A stretch of 64,000 nucleotides of DNA from Pseudomonadota bacterium (GTDB lineage: Bacteria > Pseudomonadota > Alphaproteobacteria > Rhizobiales > Rhizobiaceae), in assembly GCA_023416545.1 (NCBI GenBank), contig JAEZHO010000253.1:6877-70876 (forward strand), in the 5' to 3' direction. Positions within the stretch are counted from its first letter, which is position 1, and every line of letters begins with the position of its first letter. This document shows positions 8,000 through 15,883 of this stretch, one piece after another. The notes beneath the pieces were generated by a model. That model was not told where the DNA came from and searched no databases. It saw only the letters and a program-made list of their open reading frames with translations. The translations under genes and the position numbers were made by a program.

Positions 8000-8026
8000 G
8001 GAACGAAAATTGGACAAACGGGTTCC
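8000..8026. promoter_or_regulatory. Symmetrical, bidirectional EcfG/RpoE2-like promoter
   Basis: GGAAC (8000-8004), 17 bases, then GTTCC (8022-8026). Because GTTCC is the complement of GGAAC, the element reads as GGAAC-N17-GTT on both strands: the -35 of one direction overlaps the -10 of the other. It sits between the divergent YbhN-like gene (start 7972) and the EEP hydrolase (start 8034). The leftward transcript would have about 20 bases of leader; the rightward one would be nearly leaderless. Confidence 0.6.
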
Positions 8027-8033
8027 CCCGCTC

Positions 8034-8789
8034 ATGTCAGCCAACCTGCAGCAATCATCAGCCAAGCCCGGCACCGTCCTCAAGGTTCTCAGCTACAACG
8101 TTCACAGTTGCATCGGCACCGACCGCAAGCTCGATTGTGCGCGCATCGCCGAGGTGATCGCAAGCATCGAACCCGATATCATCGGCCTGCAGGAACTCGA
8201 TGTCGGCCGGCGGCGCACGGGTGGCGCCGACCAGGCGCACATCGTCGCCTCTCTCCTGCGCATGGAATTCCATTTCCACGCGGCGCTGCATGTGGCGGAG
8301 GAACGCTACGGGGACGCGGTGCTGACAGCGCTGCCCATGCGGCTCGTGAAGGCAGCCATGCTGCCCTCCTCCGGCGAACAGCGGGGAGCCGTCTGGGCGG
8401 AAGTGTCGGCGGGCGAGAAGACAGTCCAGGTTTTCAATACCCATCTCGGCCTGCGCCGCAGGGATCGCGTCACCCAGATGCGGACCCTGCTCGGGTCCGG
8501 CTGGCTCGGCAAGCCGGAGAACGCCGACAAGCCTCGCATTCTCGTCGGCGACCTGAATTCCATCGGCAGGTCGGCCTCCTACGGGCTGGTCGCGAAGCAT
8601 ATGAAAGACGTCCAGCTCGCTCCGGGTCGGAGAGCCCGGGCCACCTTTCCGTCGCGCTATCCCGTGATGCGGCTCGACCATATCTTCGTGTCGGACGACA
8701 TCGAGGTCCTGGATGCGCAAGTGATCTCCAACCCGCTGACGCGAAGGGCATCGGATCACCTGCCGCTGCTGGCGACGATCCGCCTGTGA
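8034..8789 (+). CDS. Endonuclease/exonuclease/phosphatase (EEP) superfamily hydrolase
   Basis: 251 aa. EEP motifs in order: LSYNVHSC near residue 20, GLQELDVGRRR with the metal-binding Glu, NTHLGLRRRDR, VGDLNSIGRSASY with the catalytic Asp-x-Asn, and ASDHLPLLATI with the terminal Asp-His. The family hydrolyses phosphodiesters in nucleic acids, inositol phosphates or sphingomyelin. No signal peptide is visible, so the enzyme should be cytoplasmic. Start choice: the ATG at 8034 lacks a good ribosome site. A TTG at 8010 has GGGGAAC upstream but lies inside the predicted promoter. Both keep the whole domain. It is divergent from the YbhN-like gene and belongs to the PLD-YbhN-EEP neighbourhood common in Rhizobiales. 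Confidence 0.87.
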   Translation: MSANLQQSSAKPGTVLKVLSYNVHSCIGTDRKLDCARIAEVIASIEPDIIGLQELDVGRRRTGGADQAHIVASLLRMEFHFHAALHVAEERYGDAVLTALPMRLVKAAMLPSSGEQRGAVWAEVSAGEKTVQVFNTHLGLRRRDRVTQMRTLLGSGWLGKPENADKPRILVGDLNSIGRSASYGLVAKHMKDVQLAPGRRARATFPSRYPVMRLDHIFVSDDIEVLDAQVISNPLTRRASDHLPLLATIRL

Positions 8790-8976
8790 AGACCGCCTCC
8801 CTCTGACCACGAAAGGAACCGGCAGGCGAGTTCGCGCGGTCTGTGCGCCCTCCCCTAGTGCCACTTTTTTATGCGGCGGCCCCCTTCGCGAGCATATCCT
8901 TATTGACCTCCACCATGTTCGGCCCATTTCTCCCTGAGCGGACTCGACGCTGCCTTTGTTAGAGTGAGGATGGACG

Positions 8977-10392
8977 ATGTTCGATAATCTCGACGCCACG
9001 CTCCTGGCCAGGCTTCAGTTTGCCTTCACGGTTTCCTTCCACATCATCTTCCCGGCATTTTCCATCGGCCTCGCGAGCTATCTCGCCGTCCTTCAGGGCC
9101 TGTGGCTGCGCACGAACGAGAAGGTCTATCTGGAACTTTTCGACTTCTGGAAGACGATCTTCGCCCTGGCGTTCGGGATGGGTGTCGTCTCCGGAATCGT
9201 CATGTCTTACCAGTTCGGCACAAACTGGAGCGTCTTCTCCGACAAGGCCGGGCCCATCATCGGCCCGTTGATGGGCTACGAGGTGCTCTCCGCGTTCTTC
9301 CTCGAAGCAGGGTTCCTCGGTGTAATGCTCTTCGGCCGTGAACGCGTCGGTCCGGGCCTGCACTTCTTCGCGACGATCATGGTCGCCCTCGGAACGCTGA
9401 TGTCGGCGATCTGGATTCTCGCGGTGAATTCGTGGATGCAGACGCCGGCGGGCTTTGCGATGAACGACGCCGGCCAGTATGTTCCCGCGGACTGGTGGGC
9501 CATCATCTTCAACCCCTCCTTCCCCTACCGGCTGGTCCACATGGTGCTTGCCGCCTACCTGACGACCGCGCTGGTCGTCGGCGCCGTCGGGGCCTATCAC
9601 CTCCTGCGCAGGACGTCGCCACTGCGGTCCGGTACGATGTTTTCGATGGCCATGTGGATGCTGACGATCGTCGCGCCCGTGCAGATCATTGCCGGAGACC
9701 TTCACGGCCTCAACACGCTTGAGTACCAGCCGGTCAAGGTCATGGCGATGGAGGGGCATTACAGAAGCTATCCCGACGGGGCGCCGCTCATCCTGTTCGG
9801 CATGCCGAACCCGGAAGAGAAGCGCGTGGACTATGCGTTGGAGATCCCGAAGCTCTCGAGCCTCATCCTCAAGCACGACCTGAATGCCCCGCTCGCCGGC
9901 CTCGATACCGTTCCCGAGGCGCTACAGCCGCCGGTGCCGATCGTCTTCTGGGCATTCCGCATCATGGTCGCCATCGGCTTTGCGATGTTCGGGCTCGGAC
10001 TGTGGAGCCTTTATTGTCGCTGGCGCGGGTCCCTCTACGACAGCGACTGGCTGCATCGCTGCGCCATGGTGATGGGGCCGGCAGGCTTCGTCGCCGTTCT
10101 GGCGGGCTGGATCACCACCGAGGTGGGACGACAGCCCTTCACCATCTACGGCCACCTGCTGACCGCCGATTCCGTTTCACCGATCGCGGCGCCGGCCGTC
10201 GCCACCTCCCTCATCGCCTTCATCATCGTCTACTTCCTGATCTTCGGCGCGGGGACCTTCTACATTCTCCGGCTGATGGCCCGCCTGCCGCGCGATCCGA
10301 TGGGCGATCTGGACGAAGGCCCGATCCGCACGGCGGGGATCACGCCCGCCCCGCAGGCAGCCAAACACGAGGAGACCCGTCATGGAGCTTGA
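8977..10392 (+). CDS. cydA: Cytochrome bd-type quinol oxidase subunit I, cyanide-insensitive type
   Basis: 471 aa, start with GAGG 8 bases upstream. The nine-helix CydA fold is recognisable, with haem ligands H22 (b595), H188 and M330 (b558), and Q-loop residues K254 and E259. The Q-loop is short (about 250-325), which marks the CioA subclass. The normally invariant GRQPW reads GRQPF at 384-388. The complex oxidises ubiquinol and reduces O2 to water at the cytoplasmic membrane without pumping protons. The end overlaps cydB by 11 bases. cydDC assembly genes are not adjacent. I saw no FNR/FixK box in the 187-base upstream gap. Confidence 0.97.
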   Translation: MFDNLDATLLARLQFAFTVSFHIIFPAFSIGLASYLAVLQGLWLRTNEKVYLELFDFWKTIFALAFGMGVVSGIVMSYQFGTNWSVFSDKAGPIIGPLMGYEVLSAFFLEAGFLGVMLFGRERVGPGLHFFATIMVALGTLMSAIWILAVNSWMQTPAGFAMNDAGQYVPADWWAIIFNPSFPYRLVHMVLAAYLTTALVVGAVGAYHLLRRTSPLRSGTMFSMAMWMLTIVAPVQIIAGDLHGLNTLEYQPVKVMAMEGHYRSYPDGAPLILFGMPNPEEKRVDYALEIPKLSSLILKHDLNAPLAGLDTVPEALQPPVPIVFWAFRIMVAIGFAMFGLGLWSLYCRWRGSLYDSDWLHRCAMVMGPAGFVAVLAGWITTEVGRQPFTIYGHLLTADSVSPIAAPAVATSLIAFIIVYFLIFGAGTFYILRLMARLPRDPMGDLDEGPIRTAGITPAPQAAKHEETRHGA

Positions 10393-11386
10393 TCTCGCTT
10401 TCATCTGGGCTGCCATCATCGCGTTCGCGGTCCTCGCCTACGTCATCCTCGATGGCTTCGACCTCGGCGTGGGAATTCTTTTCCCGTTCTTCCCGACCAA
10501 GGCCGAGAAGGACGTGATGATGAACAGCGTGGCGCCCGTCTGGGACGGCAACGAGACCTGGCTGGTGCTGGGCGGCGGAGGGCTGCTTGCGGTCTTCCCG
10601 CTTGCCTATGCCACCATCCTGCCGGCGCTCTACGTGCCCATTGTCGCCATGCTTCTCGGGCTGATCTTTCGCGGCGTCGCCTTCGAATACCGCTGGCGCA
10701 CGAAGCGCGCGGAGCATTTGTGGAACGGCGCCTTCACCGGCGGATCGGTGGTGGCCGCCTTCTCCCAGGGCGTGGCGCTGGGTGCCCTCGTCCAGGGCAT
10801 ACCGGTCGCGAACCGCGCCTATACCGGCGGCTGGTGGGACTGGCTTACCCCCTTCTCCGTCGTAACCGGGCTGGCCGTCCTGGTCGGCTATGCCTTGCTC
10901 GGAGCCACCTGGCTGATCATGAAGACCACCGGAGAGCTTGCCGAAAGGGCACGGCGCTACGCCTATGTCACCGGTGTGGGTACGCTGGTGGCCATGGGGA
11001 TCGTCAGCCTCTGGACCCCATTCCTCGAGCCGCTCTATCTCGATCGCTGGTTCGGATGGCCGACGGCGGCCTTCAGTTTTATCGTGCCCCTCCTCGTCAT
11101 CGGCTGTTTCCTGGTCCTGGCCCAGGGCTTGCGTACCGGTCACGACAGCCGGCCCTTCCTGGCGTCACTGGGCCTCTTCGTCCTCGGCTATATCGGCATC
11201 GGGATCAGCTTCTATCCCTATATCGTGCCGACCTCGGTGACGATATGGGATGCCGCGGCTCCCGATGAGAGCCTCGCATTCCTTCTCGTCGGCGCCGTGG
11301 TCCTCGTTCCACTGATCCTCGCCTATACGGCCTACGCCTACTGGGTGTTCCGCGGCAAAGTCAATCCCGAGGAAGGCTACCACTGA
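10382..11386 (+). CDS. cydB: Cytochrome bd-type quinol oxidase subunit II
   Basis: 334 aa, starting inside the cydA 3' end (11-base overlap) with AGGAGACC just upstream. The N-terminus (WAAIIAFAVLAYVILDGFDL), NETWLVLGGGGLLAVFP and about eight hydrophobic helices identify CydB, which pairs with CydA in the membrane to carry haem b595/d. Length is typical for the cyanide-insensitive type. Its stop overlaps the ATG of a 37-aa protein (TGATG), so three genes are translationally coupled. Confidence 0.97.
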   Translation: MELDLAFIWAAIIAFAVLAYVILDGFDLGVGILFPFFPTKAEKDVMMNSVAPVWDGNETWLVLGGGGLLAVFPLAYATILPALYVPIVAMLLGLIFRGVAFEYRWRTKRAEHLWNGAFTGGSVVAAFSQGVALGALVQGIPVANRAYTGGWWDWLTPFSVVTGLAVLVGYALLGATWLIMKTTGELAERARRYAYVTGVGTLVAMGIVSLWTPFLEPLYLDRWFGWPTAAFSFIVPLLVIGCFLVLAQGLRTGHDSRPFLASLGLFVLGYIGIGISFYPYIVPTSVTIWDAAAPDESLAFLLVGAVVLVPLILAYTAYAYWVFRGKVNPEEGYH

Positions 11387-11499
11387 TGGCGGGACCTGGG
11401 ACGTTCCGGCGGATCGTCTGGTTCGTCGGCCTCTGGCTTCTGGGCGTCGTCACCGTGGGGATCGTCGGGCTGATCATCAAGTTCTGGCTCGGCACCTGA
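11386..11499 (+). CDS. DUF2474-type mini membrane protein of the cyd operon (37 aa)
   Basis: 37 aa beginning at the ATG that overlaps the cydB stop. The composition is one membrane helix (about residues 10-31) with a basic N-terminus (TFRRIVWFVGLWLLGVV) and an LIIKFWLGT tail. Very short DUF2474 proteins are typically found downstream of cyanide-insensitive cydAB and may play the part that CydX plays in E. coli, as an oxidase-stabilising small subunit. The functional comparison is inference; the family assignment rests on size, helix pattern and position. Confidence 0.8.
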   Translation: MAGPGTFRRIVWFVGLWLLGVVTVGIVGLIIKFWLGT

Positions 11500-11630
11500 G
11501 GCGGCTCGGCAGGGGCCAATACACGGCGCGGTGGCCCTGCGGGTGGACATCATCCGGGCACGCGTTACAGTTCCCTGACTGGTTCCTGCGGGAACGCGGG
11601 ATTGCTTGCTCCGGGGGGCACGGGGGGAGC

Positions 11631-12890
11631 ATGGGGGGCGACTGGAAATTGACGGCATATCCAATTCATCACAGCGACAGCGACGCGCGCCGGCGCTGGA
11701 CAACGCTTGTTCTCCTCTGCTGTGCTGTGGTCCTGTCCTTCTCCACGTGGTTTTCCGCAACGGCGATCGCTCCGGAACTGACCCGCGCATGGGCCCTCTC
11801 CCCCGCCGAAGCGGCCTGGCTGACCAACGGCGTCCAGATCGGTTTCGTCGCCGGCGCGCTTCTCGCGAGCCTCTTCAACCTGCCCGACCTGATCAGGATG
11901 AACCGCCTCATGGCAGGATCCGCCGCATTGGCCGTCGCCGCAAATGCAGCACTGCTGCTGGAGCCGTCGCCCATTGTCGCGATTTCCTGCCGGATCGTCA
12001 CGGGCTTCGCGCTCGCCGGCGTCTATCCGCCGGCCCTCAAGCTCGTGTCCACATGGTTCGTGACCGGTCGCGGCCTCGCCTTCGCCGCCGTGATCGGAGC
12101 GATCACGGCGGGATCGGCGCTGCCGCATCTCTTCCGCGGCACGACGTCGGGGATGGGGTGGCAGCAGGTGCTGGTGATGTCGACCGTCGCGGCGCTCGCA
12201 AGCATGGTCCTCTTCCTTTTCTGCGTGCGGGAAGGACCCCACCCCTATGGCAAGGCGGTGTTCGACCCGCGCCAGATCGGCCGCGTGCTGCGCGACCGCA
12301 ACATCGCCCTGGTGAACATCGGCTACCTAGGCCACATGTGGGAACTCTACGCCATGTGGGCCTGGCTGCTGGTCTATCTGACCGCGGCCTTCGAGGCCGG
12401 CGGCTTCGGAACCGCCGCGGACGCCTCGCTTCTCACCTTCGCGACCGTCGCCGTGGGCGTTGTCGGATGCTTCGTCGGCGGCATACTTTCCGACCGTATC
12501 GGACGCACCGCGACGACGGCCGGAATGATGATCGTCTCGGGGACCTGCGCGCTTGCCGTTGGCTTGGTCTTCGACGGACCGGCCTGGCTCCTCACGCTCG
12601 TGGTTGTCGTCTGGGGCATCAGCATCATCGGCGATTCCGCGCAGTTCTCCGCCGCCGTCACGGAACTTGCGGAGCGCAATTATATCGGCACCGCCCTTTC
12701 CCTGCAGATGGGGGTGGGGTTTGCGCTGACCATCGGCATGATATGGGGCCTTCCCCGGCTTGCCGAACTGATGGGCGGATGGCAATGGACCTTCTCCGTC
12801 CTCGCGGTCGGACCATTCGTCGGCGCGGCGGCAATGCTCTACCTGCGGCGCCTTCCTGCCGCGAGACAACTCGCCAACGGACGCCGCTGA
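11631..12890 (+). CDS. MFS transporter
   Basis: 419 aa with a GGGGGGAGC ribosome site directly before the ATG. About twelve hydrophobic segments form two six-helix halves. The MFS inter-helix motif between helices 2 and 3 is degenerate, while the matching loop GGILSDRIGRTATT lies between helices 8 and 9. A long hydrophilic N-terminus of about 25 residues precedes helix 1. Substrate is unknown; NNP/CynX-like and sugar-phosphate branches are both possible. The gene is monocistronic: the TetR gene follows after 107 bases that carry an AT-rich palindrome. Confidence 0.85.
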   Translation: MGGDWKLTAYPIHHSDSDARRRWTTLVLLCCAVVLSFSTWFSATAIAPELTRAWALSPAEAAWLTNGVQIGFVAGALLASLFNLPDLIRMNRLMAGSAALAVAANAALLLEPSPIVAISCRIVTGFALAGVYPPALKLVSTWFVTGRGLAFAAVIGAITAGSALPHLFRGTTSGMGWQQVLVMSTVAALASMVLFLFCVREGPHPYGKAVFDPRQIGRVLRDRNIALVNIGYLGHMWELYAMWAWLLVYLTAAFEAGGFGTAADASLLTFATVAVGVVGCFVGGILSDRIGRTATTAGMMIVSGTCALAVGLVFDGPAWLLTLVVVVWGISIIGDSAQFSAAVTELAERNYIGTALSLQMGVGFALTIGMIWGLPRLAELMGGWQWTFSVLAVGPFVGAAAMLYLRRLPAARQLANGRR

Positions 12891-12903
12891 AGGCACTTGA
12901 AGC

Positions 12904-12925
12904 TTATTATCCAAACGTATAATAA
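12904..12925. promoter_or_regulatory. AT-rich palindrome: likely TetR operator overlapping a promoter
   Basis: TTATTAT (12904-12910) and ATAATAA (12919-12925) form a perfect 7-bp inverted repeat with 8 bases between, conspicuous in GC-rich surroundings. The right arm overlaps a consensus TATAAT (12918-12923), with TTGAAG at 12897-12902 as a weak -35 box. It lies 73 bases before the TetR gene, the expected place for an auto-repressor operator. Confidence 0.55.
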
Positions 12926-12997
12926 TAGTCGGAATGATGGCATCGCAACCGGTCGGCTTTGCGATTGCCGCCCCCTCTCTCTTGGACCCAGGCCTCA

Positions 12998-13627
12998 ATG
13001 AACGCGCGTCGCAGTTACCATCGTGCCAGCGAGGCCGAGCGGCGGGAAGAGCTGATCGCGGCAACGCTCGACTGCATTGCCGAGGCCGGCATCGAGGGCG
13101 CGACGGTGAGGCAGATCGCGGCCCGCGCGGGCGTGACGGCCGGATTGATTCGCCACTATTTCACCAGCAAGGACCAGATGCTGCAGGCCGCCTACCGGCG
13201 GCTGATGAACGGCATCACCGAGACGACGACGGCCGCGGCGAAGGGGGACGACCCGCGCACGCGGCTGCGCCGGTTCATCGTCGCCAATGTCACGCCGCCG
13301 GTCACCGACAGCCGGACGCTGTCCCTCTGGGCCGCCTTCATCAGCCATATCCCGCTCGATCCCGCCTTCGCCGCCATTCACCGCGAGAGCTATCTCGGCT
13401 TCCTCGGCGAACTCGAGAAACTGCTCCGGGATTTCTTCGCAGAGAGCAAGCGTACGGTAAGCGCTGGCGAATGCCGCTCCTGCGCGATAGCGCTGAACGG
13501 GTTGATCGACGGGCTCTGGCTGGAAGCCACGCTGGCGCCGGATATGTTCAAGGACCATGAAATTGCCGAGACGGCTATCGTCTCGGTGGAGGCCCTTCTG
13601 AGGCTTCCACCGGGCGAGCTGTCCTGA
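12998..13627 (+). CDS. TetR-family (BetI-like) transcriptional regulator
   Basis: 209 aa from the ATG at 12998; an upstream TTG at 12959 is in frame but adds no domain. The N-terminal helix-turn-helix is typical: RREELIAATLDCIAEAGIEG followed by TVRQIAARAGVTAGLIRHYF. The C-terminal part (WAAFISHIPLDPAF, CRSCAIALNGLIDGLWLEA) is like the BetI ligand domain. True BetI represses choline-to-betaine genes, but no betAB is here. The gene lies 24 bases before a PLP aminotransferase in the same direction, so it may control its own operon through the palindrome at 12904-12925. The inducer is unknown. Confidence 0.87.
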   Translation: MNARRSYHRASEAERREELIAATLDCIAEAGIEGATVRQIAARAGVTAGLIRHYFTSKDQMLQAAYRRLMNGITETTTAAAKGDDPRTRLRRFIVANVTPPVTDSRTLSLWAAFISHIPLDPAFAAIHRESYLGFLGELEKLLRDFFAESKRTVSAGECRSCAIALNGLIDGLWLEATLAPDMFKDHEIAETAIVSVEALLRLPPGELS

Positions 13628-13651
13628 GACCAAGACGATAAAGGAACCATC

Positions 13652-14851
13652 ATGCGCTACGCCTCCATAACCGACCGTCTGGCCGATCTCGGCTCCGGCC
13701 GATGGGCGGTCCACACCGCCGCCCGCCAGATGAAGCAGGAGGGCGCCGATATCATCGAGCTCACCATCGGCGAGCCGGATGTCGCGCCCGACACGGCGCT
13801 GCTGGACATGGCGGCCGGTTCCATGCATTCCGGCCGCATCCGTTATTCGAACGGTCGCGGCGAGCCTTCCGTCCTGAAGTCCCTGGTCGAGAAATACGCA
13901 AAGCGCCGCACCGGCGTGACGGAAGAGAATTTCCTCTGCTTCCCCGGCACCCAGACGGCCCTCTACGCCGTCATGACAGGCCTCGTCGAAGCCGGTGACG
14001 GCGTGCTCGTGGGCGATCCGCTTTACGCGACCTACGAGGGCGTCATCGCGTCCACCGGTGCGCATCCGGTCATGGTACCTCTCCGCCCAGGGAAACGCTT
14101 CCACATGCAGGCCGAAGACCTGGAGCGGGCCATCACGCCCGCCTCCCGCGCGGTGCTCCTCAACACGCCGCACAATCCGACCGGCGCGGTCCTGACGGCC
14201 GACGAGATTTCGGCAATCGGGGAAGTCTGCCGCAAGCACGATCTCTGGATCGTCTGCGACGAGGTCTACGAGCAGCTGGTCTTCGACGGGGTGCCGTTCG
14301 CCTCCCCGTTCGACATGCCCGAACTGGCCGAGCGCACCATCGTGGTATCGTCCATCTCCAAGTCGCATGCGGCACCAGGTTTCCGCAGCGGCTGGGCCGC
14401 CGGCCCTGCGGAGTTCTGCCGTCGTCTCCTGCCGGTTTCGGAAACCATGTTGTTCGGCGTCCAGCCCTTCATCGCCGACATGACCGCATTGGCGCTGTCC
14501 AGGGATTTCCACATGGCGCCGACCATGCGTGCGAACTACCGCAGGCGCGCGCAGATTGCCGGCGAGGCCTTCGCAGGCAACAATCTCGTGAGGCCCATGC
14601 TGCCGGAAGGCGGGATGTTCATCCTCCTCGACATTTCCGCGACCGGCCTCTCGGGTCTCGAATTCGCCTGGGAACTGCTGCGGCAGGAAAATGTCGCCGT
14701 CATGCCGGGCGGGTCGTTCGGCGAGCAGGCAAACGGCTTCCTCCGCATTTCGCTCACTGTACCCGACGAGGTGCTGTTGACCGCCATGAAGCGCATCGCC
14801 GATCTGGCCGAGCGCCTTGTCAGGCCCGAAGGACGGCGCGCGATCGGCTGA
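13652..14851 (+). CDS. PLP-dependent aminotransferase, class I/II
   Basis: 399 aa, fold-type I aminotransferase. Landmarks: GEPDVAP near residue 39, NTPHNPTGAV, VCDEVYEQLVF with the pyridine-N Asp, SSISKSHAAPGFRSGW with the Schiff-base Lys, and LRISLTVPDE with the carboxylate-binding Arg. The reaction would be reversible transfer of an amino group from an amino acid to a 2-oxo acid such as 2-oxoglutarate. An AAAGGAA site precedes the ATG and the TetR/BetI-like gene lies directly upstream, suggesting a regulated amino-acid pathway. The substrate is not evident; aspartate/tyrosine-type and methionine-type branches share these motifs. Confidence 0.9.
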   Translation: MRYASITDRLADLGSGRWAVHTAARQMKQEGADIIELTIGEPDVAPDTALLDMAAGSMHSGRIRYSNGRGEPSVLKSLVEKYAKRRTGVTEENFLCFPGTQTALYAVMTGLVEAGDGVLVGDPLYATYEGVIASTGAHPVMVPLRPGKRFHMQAEDLERAITPASRAVLLNTPHNPTGAVLTADEISAIGEVCRKHDLWIVCDEVYEQLVFDGVPFASPFDMPELAERTIVVSSISKSHAAPGFRSGWAAGPAEFCRRLLPVSETMLFGVQPFIADMTALALSRDFHMAPTMRANYRRRAQIAGEAFAGNNLVRPMLPEGGMFILLDISATGLSGLEFAWELLRQENVAVMPGGSFGEQANGFLRISLTVPDEVLLTAMKRIADLAERLVRPEGRRAIG

Positions 14852-14872
14852 TGCAGCCTCGGGGCGCGCGGA

Positions 14873-15841
14873 TCATTTCAGCCGTGGAATGACCTGCGCT
14901 CCGAAAAGGTCGATGAACTGCCGCTGGTTACGTCCGACGTTGTGGACGTAGATCTGCTCGAACCCCATCGCCATGTCCTCCTCCAGCCATGCGACATGGC
15001 GCGCAGGATCGGCCGAGATACGGACGAATTCGTCCATCTCCTCCGGCCTCACGCGGGCGCAGGCGGCGTCGAATTCCTCCGGTGTCCTGAGCGTCTCCGC
15101 CACCGGGGCCGGCAGCGTATTTGTCCGCCACTGGTCGAACGCATTGTCCCGCGCCTCTGATTCAGTGGGCGCGTAGGAGACGTGGACCTGGAGGTAGACC
15201 GGCTTCCCGCCCCCGCCGCCACGCCGGAAGGCTTCGACGATCCGGGCAAGCTTTTCACGAGGCTGGTTGATGGTGATCAGTCCGTCCGCCCAGCCTCCGG
15301 CCCACTCGGCCGTGGCGACGGAAAGCGCGCCGGCGATCAGCCTCGGCGCCTCCTTCGGAAACGTATGGAGCCGCGCCTCATCGACCCGGATCGGAGCCTC
15401 GCGGGTGACGGTCGATCCGTCCCACAGCGCCCGGATGATATCCACCCCGGCCAGCAGCCGATCGTTCCTCTCCGGCTTGGACGGCCAGCAGTCGCCGATG
15501 ACATGCTCGCTGAGCGCCTGGCCTGTTCCGACAGCCATCCAGGGAAAGCGGCCGGGGAAGAGTTCGCCCAGCGTCGCGGCCGCCTGCGCGGTTATGACCG
15601 GGTGGTAGCGCCAGCCCATAGGAACCGTGATCAGCCCGAACGGAATCTCCCGCGTTGCCTGCATGGCTGCGCCGAGAAACGTCCAGACAAAGCCTGACTG
15701 CCCCTGCCGCTCGCTCCAGGGCGCCAGGTGATCGGAGGACATGACCGCGCCGAAGCCGGCGTCTTCCGCCGCCTGGACGCAGGCGACGAGTTCGCTCGGG
15801 GCAAACTGCTCGTGGGAAGCGTGGTAACCGATGATCGTCAT
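14873..15841 (-). CDS. LLM-class flavin-dependent oxidoreductase (non-F420 G6PDH-like)
   Basis: 322 aa. The luciferase-like TIM barrel starts TIIGYHASHEQFAP, with SSDHLAPW and a family pattern close to F420-dependent glucose-6-phosphate dehydrogenases (GELFPGRFPWMAVGTGQAL). In Rhizobiales such proteins are assigned to a non-F420 flavin branch and probably use FMN or FAD. Substrate unknown. It runs convergent to the aminotransferase, 21 bases away. A DUF763 gene lies 42 bases upstream in the same direction, so the two may share a transcript. Confidence 0.88.
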   Translation of the reverse strand: MTIIGYHASHEQFAPSELVACVQAAEDAGFGAVMSSDHLAPWSERQGQSGFVWTFLGAAMQATREIPFGLITVPMGWRYHPVITAQAAATLGELFPGRFPWMAVGTGQALSEHVIGDCWPSKPERNDRLLAGVDIIRALWDGSTVTREAPIRVDEARLHTFPKEAPRLIAGALSVATAEWAGGWADGLITINQPREKLARIVEAFRRGGGGGKPVYLQVHVSYAPTESEARDNAFDQWRTNTLPAPVAETLRTPEEFDAACARVRPEEMDEFVRISADPARHVAWLEEDMAMGFEQIYVHNVGRNQRQFIDLFGAQVIPRLK

Positions 15842-15883
15842 GGCACTAGAAGGCGGAAGCGCGCCCTTGGTTCCCTCCTGGGT

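Noticed and set aside
8010..8033. TTG start at 8010 for the EEP hydrolase
   Set aside because: It has a GGGGAAC ribosome-like site, but that stretch is the -35 pentamer of the predicted promoter. The TTG lies within the spacer and would not be transcribed.
8790..8976. FNR/FixK control of cydAB
   Set aside because: I looked for TTGA(T/C)-N4-(G/A)TCAA and found only TTGAC without a matching second half.
15842..15883. EcfG-like promoter for the flavin oxidoreductase
   Set aside because: Minus-strand GGAAC is followed by TT only at 18 bases with no G before it, and the transcript would be leaderless. Too weak.
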